The notes under the pieces were generated by a model, which made no database searches, was not told where the DNA came from, and was given only the letters and a program-made list of their open reading frames with translations. Positions 47,758-59,798 of a stretch of 64,000 nt of DNA are shown one piece after another (within the stretch, counting starts at the first letter, position 1; every line of letters starts with the position of its first letter). Source of the DNA: Craterostigma plantagineum (Eukaryota > Streptophyta > Magnoliopsida > Lamiales > Linderniaceae). The position numbers and the translations under genes were made by a program. The DNA is taken from NCBI GenBank assembly GCA_027422505.1, contig JAPQWV010000326.1, forward strand, positions 491,001-555,000, given 5' to 3'.

Positions 47758-49166
47758 TCAGCCATAAGGCATGTAACGCCCCGGCCTCCTGAATCTTGGA
47801 GCCTTTCTGCATTGCATTTCAAGGGAAACAAGTTAGATTGAACAAAAAGTACGTCTCCAAGTCCACTATGAATTGTACGTGTAAACAACTTACCCATAGC
47901 CATACGGAGAATAGAAAAAAGGGGGAGGCATGTAAGCCCTTCGAAATCCAAATGGCATGTAAGGATTGTATCGCCTTGCACGGTATTGCTTCATTCCAGG
48001 TACGTTTGTCCTTTTTGCCATAACCTGCACACATGTAGGATGGATATATCAAAGAAAGAAAAAAAAAACCACCATCCTCTCGACAAGTTTCAAGAAAATT
48101 CTGAATACCTTCAATTGGCGCCCATGAAGCTCAGATTCATTCAGTGCCAAGGCCTCTTGAACACCTTCTTGTTCGAGAAATTCCACATATGCAAACCCCT
48201 TGGGCTGCCCAAACTTATCGGTTAAAATAGTTACACGATTCACAGTCCCACACGCTTGAAAGTGCTGCTGAACTTCCTCGGGGGTGCATGCATAGTCCAC
48301 CTATGATTATCAGCAAGCAGTTAAACAAGACAAATATCGAGTGTGCCGGTAATACCAAGACAGAGAAATCATATGCAATGCAATCTGATGCTTAGAGGTT
48401 TAATACTCACATTTCCAACAAAAACAGATCGTGAGTCCACCTCCTCCTTGCTTGCCTGAGCAGCAGCAGCACCAGCAGGATCTACAGTCCAATAAAATCA
48501 TAAACCTCTGAATAATCATCAATTCCTCATAAAGTAAAGAAATAAGTCACTAGAAAGATGGTCAAAGGCAACCTTTGAATCTTCGACAATCACATCACGA
48601 ATTTTACCTAATAGACTCTCAGGTACTACCATTGCCCAATTCTCTTCTTTATCTCTAATGACTACCATTTTCTTATACCCGATCTACAACAGGTACTAAA
48701 CTTATTAGACGATCACTTCGACGTCATACAAAATACACAATTAAACAACGAACGAATTCACATCTCAGATGCAAACATAAGGAAAAAAAATAACCTCACA
48801 GTCAACATGACACCGAATTTCACAATAAAAACATAAATTGAAAAAAAAAACATTAATTTAGATACATACCTTGAACAGCACCCATCTCCTTCTCTACTTT
48901 TGCCTGCATCTCGCGCAACGCCGCCGCTTCATCCTCCATTTCCTTCAATCGCTTCTTCATCTCATCCAATTCCTAAAATAACAAAGACGTAAAAGAATTC
49001 AAAACTCGCAAATGTGCATAATCGAGTCGATCGATCTTCCTACAAATCACACCTTAGCAGCTGCCGAGTCGTCTTCTCCAGCTGTCATTTCCATGTCAGC
49101 ATCGGCTTCCATCTCATTCTCCTCCGGGATATCTCCGCCGTAAACCTCGTGCTCCTCCTCCTCCAT
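47758..49166 (-). CDS. PABN: Nuclear poly(A)-binding protein PABN (PABPN1/PABP2 homologue)
   Basis: PABPN1-type proteins bind nascent poly(A) tails in the nucleus and stimulate poly(A) polymerase. Six exons join exactly to 219 residues: 49166-49053, 48972-48870, 48481-48411, 48300-48109, 48024-47894 and 47806-47758. The protein has an acidic N-terminus ([19 protein letters not shown]), a coiled coil ([22 protein letters not shown]), and one RRM with RNP2 VFVGNV and RNP1 KGFAYVEF. The Arg/Tyr/Pro tail is [20 protein letters not shown], ending [12 protein letters not shown]. The tail holds arginines of the type methylated in animal PABPN1. Length fits Arabidopsis PABN1-3. Its promoter lies against the 3' end of the ABCG gene, with 213 bases between them. 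Confidence 0.95.
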
Positions 49167-49379
49167 CTCTCCGCAGATGAAAGTTTTGGTGGCGAAATGA
49201 TGATCAGCTAGGGATTTAGGCAAAATTACGATGACGCCCTTAATCTTTCACTGAACTGCTAAAATGGGTCTGGTCTGCCTTCTTTGTTAATTGTTTTCTG
49301 TTTTGGGCCTAACGATGAATTTATCTGGGCTACAAATGGGCCTTATATTGGGCTATCATTACATAAATAAGTACAAAAA

Positions 49380-52088
49380 TCATTTCTTGAACCACGCTCT
49401 AACACTAGGCCCGAACTTCTCCTTGCAGACAATAATCCCAAGAAACATCAACCTATACACAGCCACCATCCCAATCAAAATCCCCACATCGATCCACTTA
49501 TCATGCATCTCCACCTGCCAAACGTTCCTCAGTATCTCATCTCCACCGACGACCGCCGCCGATCCTCCGGCGGAGGGAAACCTCAGTCCCAGAAACTCGT
49601 TCTTGTAAAACCCTTGGTTGGCGTACTTGTGGAAAGAGATGTAATACATTGGGTAGTACCAGACGGGCTTAGGAAGGTCGTGGGGAAGTCGAAAGAATCC
49701 TCCGTTCAGCATCATCACGCCTTGGATTCCGGCGCCGGTTATTATTCCCATCAAGAAGTCGGGCACTACGCTGGCGACGATCATCATCAGGCTCTCGACT
49801 AGCAGCATGCAAGAGAAGAGTAGGAGAGCGAAGTAGATAAAGTGGTCGAAGCTCTTCTGTAGGCCGACTAGGTAAAGCCATGACGCCGGGCAGTAGTGAG
49901 ATCAGTACCAGGTAAGGTATGGAGGACAGTGTGTTTGCTACGACGAAGGATGCTACTGAGTAGTGCCCGTTTAGTCTTTCCCTCGAGAAAATCTGAAATT
50001 TTTACAGATAAAAAAGTGAAATGAATGAAAAAGGATGTGTTTTGATTCTTCCTTCCATGATTGTTAATGAAGGAATCTTTCTTACTTTCATGTCCTCGAC
50101 GAAAGAAGGGAAGCCACCGATGGCCATGAAGGTCAAGAAAGCTGCTACGAACATCAGCATCGAGCCTCTGGCCTGTGTGTATATATGCATAATACTATCC
50201 TTATAATTACATGCTGCTGTGATATGATGATAAAATTGCAATTTAACCTGAATGGAGCCATAGGTATGGCCGATGTCATAAAATATGGTTCCTACGCACA
50301 AGCAAAGGGCGACGTATATAGCCAGGCGAAGCCAGTAGTAGCCTAAATCGCGATACATATTGACGAAAGACCTTTGCGTGAGAATTAGACACTGAGTTAT
50401 GAATCCAGCGTGGGTTCTCTTGTTCTCTAAGGGCCCTTCGTTCTATATACATATATAAGAAAAAAAAAAGACATTCGTTAGACTATGTTAAGATTGAGAG
50501 AATTAGGGCCTGTTTTGTACGGACCATGCGGCATATTTCGGCGACTCTGTCTTGTACTTGTCTGAAAGTCTCTGATGATCTGTATGAGCTAGAAAGCAAA
50601 CTGATCGCCTCCTCTGCTCGAATGGTCTTTAATCCATCAAAATCTTGCTCAATATCCTACATTATTGAATAGATGATGAAGAAAGAACATAGAAAAGTCC
50701 GAAGAGGGTATACCTTAAAACAGAATTCGTACTCACCACATCGAAGTCCGTGTTTATGGTCCTGAGAAAGTGGTCCGATGGGTTCCTCATTGAGGGGCAT
50801 GGGAAGCCATTTGTAGCAAAAAGCTGACGAATCAAAGACTAGTCAGTAAGTTCCACGGCGACTCCTGTATTATAACAAGAACATAAGAAAGTCAGACAAC
50901 AGCTAGCGAATCACCTCGTCTGCATTAGAAGCAGGTCCAAAGTATATCATCTTCCCGCGAGAAAGGAGACAGAGATCGCGGAAGAGCTCGAAGACCTCAG
51001 CGCTCGGCTGATGGATAGAGACGAGGACGGTCGTCCTCTCTTGCTTTGCGAGCTTGACTATGTGGCTCATCACATGGTAAGAAGCAGCGCTGTCGAGGCC
51101 ACTAGTGGGCTCGTCGAGAAAGAGAAGGTTAGGGCGAGTCAAGATTTCGATGCATATGCTCACTCTCCTCTTCTGTCCCCCGCTGAGACCCTTCACATTC
51201 CAACCCCCAATCCTCGTATGGATCGAATCTTGCAGTCCCATGTCCCTTATAGTCGTCTCTGCTCTTTCCTTCTTCTGGAATTTGGACAAGGAATCAGGGA
51301 GTTGGAGCTGGGCTGAGTAGTTCACGGCTTCCATTACCGTTAAGGTTGTCATCAAAGTGTCATCTTGAGTCACATAGGCCTGAAAGGTTTTACCTTTTTC
51401 AGTAACAGTAATCAAGCATGCTTACGCAGTCTTTCAAATGAACATTTAACCAATTATAAGTTATTATTACCGAAGTGCCAAAAGCTAGAGCTTGCTTGCG
51501 GCCATTGATGAGAATCTCTCCTCTTTGCCTGGTGTTTGAATCAAGCCTTCCTGGACAACCAATACATACACATATTCAAAGGGATGAAAAAAGACTCGGT
51601 CTTTCCGACTTGAAAAGAGAAACAAAATAAATAAGATGCACCGATCACTAATTACCTGCTAATGCGTCAAGTAGAGTTGACTTTCCCGAGCCAGAAGGTC
51701 CCATGATGGCTAAAACCTTGCCCGGGCCCGCGTGGCCGGTGACCTCTTGCAGTATCGGCGTCTGCGTCTCAGCCGCTTTTGCGCCGACGGTCACCCACAA
51801 GTCGTTCCATGTCAAGTGAACTCCACGGATGAGTCCCAACCCTTCGTCGTTGACATGAGTTATATTAGCAGATTCTTCTCTTTTAGACGACAACCTGTTC
51901 ATCTCCGTCGAGTTTAGAGACGATGATTTGATGGAGAAGTCGTCGGCTTGTTGGTAAGAAGAACTGAAGGGGAAGATGATACGCTTCGGCGAAGCGTTGT
52001 TGTCATGCGTTAAATCTTTCAACGGTTTGTGCCTCGAGCTTGCGTCTTCGTTAGGTTTCCATGTGGGGATACTTTGAGAAGGGTCCAT
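49380..52088 (-). CDS. ABC transporter G family half-size exporter (ABCG1-like), frame broken near the C-terminus
   Basis: Half-size ABCG proteins dimerise in the plasma membrane and export lipids, terpenoids or volatiles. Eight exons: 52088-51656, 51550-51471, 51379-50915, 50823-50737, 50656-50525, 50442-50248, 50172-50086 and 49992-49380. The ABC cassette has Walker [10 protein letters not shown], signature LSGGQKRR, Walker [13 protein letters not shown] and VSIHQPS. Six membrane helices follow. The first seven exons keep frame (493 codons). The last exon has 613 bases, one over a multiple of three. The break lies at 49871-49877: the frame through ISLLPGVMA is lost, and the family continuation [11 protein letters not shown] through FKK-stop is in another frame. 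Two missing bases fit the usual A-Y/F-Y-L sequence best. The intron-rich layout and sequence recall the petunia ABCG1 group (benzenoid volatile export), but the substrate is not readable here. Confidence 0.9.
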
Positions 52089-52800
52089 ATGCGATATGAG
52101 TTTTGAATAATGATATATACAAATACAACTTGGCGTTGGTTACATCCAATCCAATATATAGACAGCAGAGCAGATCGTGGGTGAGTTAAAAAGTGTACTT
52201 TCTTTACATAAAAACATGTGGCTGCTAAAAAACCATTCTTCTTTTGGTCCATTGTACGTATGCTATTTTTTTTTTTTTTAAAAATAGTCTTTGTAAGGGC
52301 TGCTATGATTTATCAAGGAAACTGAGGCGAGTGATGACGCAACGCAAATCTAAGTTTACGTTGCTTCCAAGAGTTCTTCTGGAAAACCATTCTTCATACT
52401 ATTTGGGGCTTGGACATAATGAGAACTGCTAAGACGAATTTGGCCACAATACATTTATGTTACTCCTCGTGAATATACTAACATTCTTGGTAATACGAAT
52501 GAGTACTTGGTCCAAAAATAAGAACTATATCCAACATCATCCCTCACCATAATTCAGATACAGACCTTGAGAAAAGGAAGCGCATTTTATAGTCTGGAAA
52601 TAACTTGAAATGAAACTTCTAAAAACACATCGTGCGGCGTGGGTGGACGTGCTAACTTTATCTACGATTGGTAAACAATGCACGCCAAAGAGTAAACATA
52701 ATATCAGAATAACAAGACATATAATTCAAGGAAAAAACAAACGACAACCAAGGTCCATATCCGCAAACAAAAAGTCTGAAATAAAGAACAGAAATCGGTC
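52089..52800. other. ABCG promoter and RPS6 3' flank
   Basis: AT-rich spacer. The ABCG leader side has CAATATATAGACAG at about 52150-52163 (minus-strand TATA-like). No gene is supported; a plus-strand frame at 52610-52984 is antisense to RPS6. Confidence 0.4.
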
Positions 52801-54513
52801 TTATGCAGCAACGGATGGCTTCGAGGCGACGGAGAGTCTAGACCTCTTCTTAGCCAAGCTCTCGCTTCGCTTCTCTCTCTGTTCCTTCAGTCGAGAAGCA
52901 AGAAGCTTTTGGTACTCAGCCGCATCTGCCTTGGCTTTAGCGATTCTCTTCTTCTTAGCAGAGATTCTAGCCCTCTTTCTCTGAAGGGTCAAAGGTGTCA
53001 CAAGCCTCTGAATCTTAGGGGCTTTGCTCACAGTCTTGCCTGTTTTATGATAGAGCGCAGAGCCAACAAGTAATGAATACTTTTAAGTTTTAGCCATAGT
53101 AACCTCACAAGAATGAAAAATAGAACTCACCAGATTTGGTTGTAAATGTCCGGCGGTATGTGTTGACATACTTCCTAACATCGTCCTTCTTGGAGAGGTT
53201 GAAGAGCTTGCGAATCTTAGAAGCCCTCTTGGGACCTCTCATCCTAGGTTTCTCAGAATCTGTCAGTCCAGGGAGTTCGTTATCACCCTTCTTGACGATC
53301 ACCAAGTTGATAACAGAGAGATCAGGGCTGACAATGCAGCCACGGACAGACTTCCTTCGGCGTTCTCCGTTTCTCCTGCCATAGCCACGGAAACATGGAG
53401 TGCCTGCAGCAGCCAAAGGTAGAGTCGAATTGTAGCAGATGAATGAAGTGATAAAATTGGACAGCTAATAACTCTATGTGCTCTACGGACATCAGACCTC
53501 TGTGCAGTAAAAGTCTCACACGGCCGTTAGTTAAAACACCCTGCTTCATGGGGAAACCTTGTTTGTCACACCCTCCCATGATCTTAAACACATAACCCTT
53601 AAACTCCTGGTTCAAATAGTTAGCAGCCATGTGAGTATACTAAAATCACTAGGAAGATATGCCGAGATGGAGATGGTGAACCACGTTAAAGAAAAATAGT
53701 GTACATACATCACCCAGTGCATCCCCAACGACCTCTTGGGAGATCCTCTTGTCATAGAAGGCACGGCTGCACCCAAAACAGACAAAAAAAGTGGGAACGA
53801 CATATACAGCATAAGTAAATCTTTATACAGCTGTCTTGCAGAGATGAACAAACTAAAATGAACATCCCAGCTTGAAGTATATTCCAGAAAGTGTAAACAG
53901 TGAAAGGAAAAAATGATTCCCATATGCAAGAGCTGTCATCATAGTACATGGAATAACTCTAGTACATTTCTGCAAAGCAAATATGCGACATTGTTCTAGG
54001 CTTCACTGATGGAAAAAAGGAGAACTACCAATTATAACACCTCCTATGTGATCTCTCACGAATGAGAAATCCAACTTATCCAAGATCCAATAGTAAGATC
54101 AGTTCCGCAAAATTTACAAAATACCACTACAACAATGAACCTACTTTGACCCGAGCATTGTCATCGCTATGTTATAAGCAAATGCAAATACACTTCTCGA
54201 CGGAGCGTAAATAAGCGACCAAATTAAAGCAGCATCAATTATAACCCCGGGCTGCGGCAGCACCAAATCCTAAACATACGCGTTAACATGTATTAAGCAG
54301 TCAAACAACAAACAAGATAAAAACATACAGCTTCTGCTCATCGTCGATTTCGATCTTCTTCTGGCAGCCAGTTGTTGGATTTGCGATGTTGAACTATAAA
54401 AGAACAGACAGCCATAGTTCATTATCGATCTCCGGTGGAAAAGCTAATTTAAACTCGCAGAAGAGACAGATAGATTTAGAGAGAGAGCGAGAAAGAGAGA
54501 GAGAAACCTTCAT
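52801..54513 (-). CDS. RPS6: 40S ribosomal protein S6 (eS6)
   Basis: This is a component of the small cytosolic ribosomal subunit and a TOR/S6-kinase target. Six exons join exactly to 249 residues: 54513-54508, 54393-54329, 53766-53709, 53606-53498, 53403-53131 and 53039-52801. The first coding exon is only the two codons ATG AAG, a typical ribosomal-protein gene layout. The sequence is diagnostic: [95 protein letters not shown], and the basic Ser-containing tail [15 protein letters not shown], where plant phosphorylation sites lie. The exact family length of 249 supports every splice call. A CT-rich tract at 54480-54505 (minus GA/CT) lies in intron 1. Confidence 0.97.
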
Positions 54514-55180
54514 CTTCGATGGAATGGAGCTGAGCTTGCTTCAGCAGTGAAGGGGCGCCTGTCGACTGAGAGGATCAAGATAGGGTTTCTCACAGCGGCA
54601 TCATAGCAATTTATATAATGCTTTCCCCATGGAAGGGTCCATCAAGTGTAACTGGGCTTTGCTTGTACTTGGGTTTAAGCCCATTTAGAAGGATAAATTA
54701 TACAGGCCCAATTATACAATCTCCTCCACACTTGGCAAGCATATACCCTACGAGGACTTTTTATATAACTAAGGTCACTTACATTTTTTTCCCACTCCAC
54801 CATGATAAAGTACATATATAACATCAACTTGGGAATATCAAATTAGTGTATTAGGTTGATTGAATCAGTAGCATAACAACTTATAATAAAAAAGACGTGG
54901 CGTCACGCTCAAATAATGTCTACGCAAAGCAAAGCCATTGGCAATATCCATAGCTGCATATTGATAATAATTAAATAACTACAATGCTCCTCAACAAACT
55001 GAAGAGATAACGGTGTTACGATATTGAAATTCGTGTCTCATTAGCCGCCCATTACTAAACAAAACACTTCTGTTCTACTACGCAAAGTGGAAACGTTATT
55101 TATTTTTATATTACAGAACTGATTTTTTTTTTTTCGGACAACAATCTCATAATGCACAAAAAAAAAATCACCACTTGTGT
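54514..55180. other. RPS6 promoter and SnRK2 3' flank
   Basis: On the RPS6 side the region contains AAACCCTA (minus strand, about 54579-54586), a telobox-like motif common in plant ribosomal-protein promoters, and GGGCCCA-like GCCCA elements at 54650-54710, also typical of these genes. The remainder is AT-rich with no gene. Confidence 0.5.
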
Positions 55181-56857
55181 CTACTCCACATCATCCAAGT
55201 CATCATCGTCAACGTCGTCACTATCGATTTCCTCGAGATCCATGCTTGATGATCCATCATGATTGTTCTTCTTCTGCTGATCTGCTGGTAAAAATCTTCC
55301 TTCTTGTATTATGGTCAGCGCTTGGTCAACGCTCTGGCATGAATAATAGTCACCTTCTCCATCCTTCCTTCTTGAAGTATCAGCTTCGTCGACGAGTTGA
55401 TCGGCAGCAGATAGATTCTTCAAGAACCAAGGATGCTTCTTAATTTCTGGAATCTTAATTCTCTGCAATGAGGAAAGAAAGGTTCATTAATAACAAATTT
55501 GAGTTGCTTATTCAAAGCTAAGAATTATTTGTGACCTTTTCAGGGTCTGCGACGAAGATCCTAGACAAGAGATGTTGGCAGGGCTTGGAAACTCGGACAT
55601 AGTCTGGGACTGAATAGTCCACGCTGAGTATTTTCTGCAAATGAATATTACAAAGTAAATTATCATCAATTCAGATAAAATGTATTGTAAAACTGTCTCG
55701 TGCAATAGCAATAATACGGATAAACTTAGCCTCTGATCTCACATCGATAGTTTTTTTGAAATTTCTTGGATCGTCAGGATCTTCGAACGGATAACCACCA
55801 ACTAGCATTACATATAAAGTAACCCCACACGACCAAACATCTGCAATCTTTTTTTTTTTTCTCTCCAAACAAACACAGTAAGTAAGCAGTACGTCTCTGT
55901 GTGTTGTTTTGTATTGTACGATAACAAATGAAAATTAAAAATTATACCTTTCCATCATATTCTTTTCTAGTCAAGACTTCTGGTGCAATGTATGCAGGTG
56001 TACCCACAGTTGATTTCGGTTGAGAATGTAAAACTGCTGACTGGATTGTAATTATGAATATTTACAAGCTTTTTTGTATTCATGTATTGCTTTGCTTCGA
56101 TTGAATAAGCGACACTATATATACTTTGTACTACCTTAGAATAGCCAAAATCACAGATCTTGAGGCGTGGCGCTGGGCTGCCATCTAACAATGTGTTTTC
56201 GAGCTTTAAATCTCTGTGACATATTTCCTGAAATAAGTATAGTCAGAAAGCTAACTAAACGGTGAAGCGAATCTGATGAGCGAACTAATGCAAGAAAACC
56301 AATTTATGATCATAGGTTAATTACCATGGAGTGGCAGTAGCTTACTCCAGATATTAGCTGGTGAAAGAAGAATCTTGCCTGGAGAGGGTTTTGACTCACG
56401 ATCACATATATAGATGAAACTCATCAGAATAAAACATATATATATATATGAGAGCAAAGGTGTACTTCATCTTCACTGAACCTCCCAGCGGTACAGATTC
56501 TTTCGAAGAGCTCTCCACCTGAAGCATATTCCATTACAATTGCGAGGTGAGTTGGTGTAAGCAATACCTCCTTAAATCTGATGATGTTCTGATGCTTTAA
56601 GGACATGTGATTCATTATTTCTCTCTGCACATGCTCATCAATCTGCAATATCAAAACAAATTCATTAACACAGAAGATTGGAACTAATCGATATATATAA
56701 AAAAGAGAGAATATAAATAAAAGAAGAAGGTGCTTGCCTTTTTGCCCCTTTCAATATACTTGACAGCGTAGAGCTCACCAGTCCACTTATCCTTCACAAG
56801 CTTGGCTACCCCAAACTTCCCTGAACCTAAATCTTTCAAGGGCTCATATCTTTCCAT
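55181..56857 (-). CDS. SnRK2: SnRK2 protein kinase (SnRK2.7/2.8-like, group 2)
   Basis: SnRK2 kinases mediate osmotic-stress and, in some groups, ABA signalling. Eight exons, every one a multiple of three, total 340 residues: 56857-56738, 56642-56466, 56378-56325, 56227-56135, 56040-55948, 55847-55743, 55634-55536 and 55462-55181. Motifs: glycine loop [14 protein letters not shown]-type [18 protein letters not shown] (catalytic D123), DFG (143-145), activation loop [23 protein letters not shown] with the regulatory Ser equivalent at S158, and [13 protein letters not shown]. The C-terminus is short and acidic ([21 protein letters not shown]), with the SSMDL block seen in SnRK2.7/2.8. Intron 1 has a GC donor (AAAAAG|GCAAGC). 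An ATG two codons upstream (56863) is also in frame. It is divergent from the 14-3-3 gene. Confidence 0.95.
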
Positions 56858-57469
56858 ACTCATGTACGCGTTTTGAGCAAAACTATGCTAGTTTTTTACA
56901 ATATATACGACTATCATATATAAATTAAATTCATCTGCTATAGTCAATGTAGTGCCATATGAAATCCTCTTAATTTATTGTTTTGTGTAGGCCATATCAA
57001 TGTACAACCTACCATGACCACTTGTGCACTTACTTTATTATATGTAATTACGTTTTGAGCAGCAGCATCAACTTTTCTCTGGCCGGCCGGACTATGTATA
57101 CTAGAATGTCGGACTATTGTTCTTACAGTTGCTTTTTATTTTATTCTGAAAAACTCATGGAGTGCAAATTATATACATGTGAAAATAAGAAAAAGAAGAG
57201 AACGAAAGCCCAATTGTCAGGAAAAAATAGCCTTCACAGAACTGACTAGAAAAGTCTTGGGTTTGCATGTCCAACCCATTCATTCCCAACCCAAACAAGA
57301 TATTTGTTTATATATTTAGATTTTCTTTAAATAATAACACCAAAAATAGTGTCCGTAATAACTCCCTCATTTTTTTTCCCTCGGGCCATACGCAGACAAC
57401 TCATCCTCTCTCCACATACCAAAACAAGTCAAATCTCTCTCTCTCTCTCTCTCTCTCTGTGAAATAGCG
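56858..57469. promoter_or_regulatory. Shared divergent promoter region, SnRK2 / 14-3-3
   Basis: 612 bases separate the two start codons. On the 14-3-3 side a (TC)n leader tract at 57436-57458 precedes the ATG. TATATA-type stretches lie on the SnRK2 side at about 56901-56920. A plus-strand frame at 56983-57249 is not credible as a gene. Confidence 0.5.
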
Positions 57470-58773
<1,304 letters not shown>

Positions 58774-59798
58774 TAGCTTGAAGCTTCTATATCTTTCAAT
58801 TGTTTTGCCGTTGTTCTGTTTTTATTGCTATTACCGCCTTGGTATTTATTTGATATCACCAATGTCATGTTTTATTTATCCAACATCATCGACATTACAA
58901 CAACTCTTCTCGAGAGTCGAGAGTATGTATGTGTAATAGTTTGGTTGTTGTGTTAATCTTGTGGCTTTCAGAATTCAGATGTGCATGAGTTTTTGCTTCC
59001 TAATAAAATGATGCCATAAATTGGAAGGATAAAACCCTATTGGGGTCATTTTTCTTCACTTGGGAGTGACAGCTCTATGTGATCGACGTGGGCCCCAACT
59101 GTTATAGTGGAAAGAGCATGTGAAGTTGATATGATTGGCTGAAATTCAAGATGAATTTGTCTTTTTTAAAAGTTCGAAACATGGATTGGTGGTCCTTTAT
59201 TTTAATAGAAAATATAATATGACAATGAGTTGAGAATTATCGAAAAACTTGAATGGATGGACTGCAACTCCCACATTTCATATTGTAAGTGCTTCAAATA
59301 TTGGCCCAGGTTCTCGTGATGGACTGTTATACATAATATCGAATTTGTGCTTGTATTTCGAAAAATTCAACTTGAACAAAAAGGTAGGTCATGCAACTTC
59401 AAATATTTAGTAAAGATATCAAATGTTAGTGAAACCTCAATATAAATAAGCGTATCGCTATCAATATCATCAGTTCAGTTATGAATTAAAGAAAATTATA
59501 AATTTAGTAGCTACATTAAATTTGGGTATAAAAGTCCGACACGAATCCCCTACCCCTTTAACCAACAAACGCAAAGCTAGCTAAGCTAAAGCTAGTCAGC
59601 TACTACTGTTTCCTCGACGCGCGAGGGAAACAGAAAAAAAAAAAATAAAAATTCTTCAATATCGATCACTCCGTCTCCCCGCAATTTGAAATCAGAATTA
59701 AATTTAGTACTGTTCTAGATCGTACAGACGCGTGCATACTCATAATTTGCGACCGATTCTTCAATTTATAATTTGGTGGATTCGATCGTTAGTTAGAG
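58774..59798. other. 3' flank of 14-3-3 and promoter of the LMBD2-like gene
   Basis: No gene is seen. An A-rich run (59632-59650) lies in the presumed leader of the LMBD2-like gene. Confidence 0.45.

Noticed and set aside
51011..51316. 101-codon plus-strand frame inside the ABCG gene
   Set aside because: It lies antisense to the conserved ABC cassette exon, whose coding sense is certain.
53440..54328. C/D-box snoRNA candidates in RPS6 introns, which often host snoRNAs
   Set aside because: TGATG-like and CTGA-like words occur, but no pair with terminal stem and correct spacing could be found by eye.
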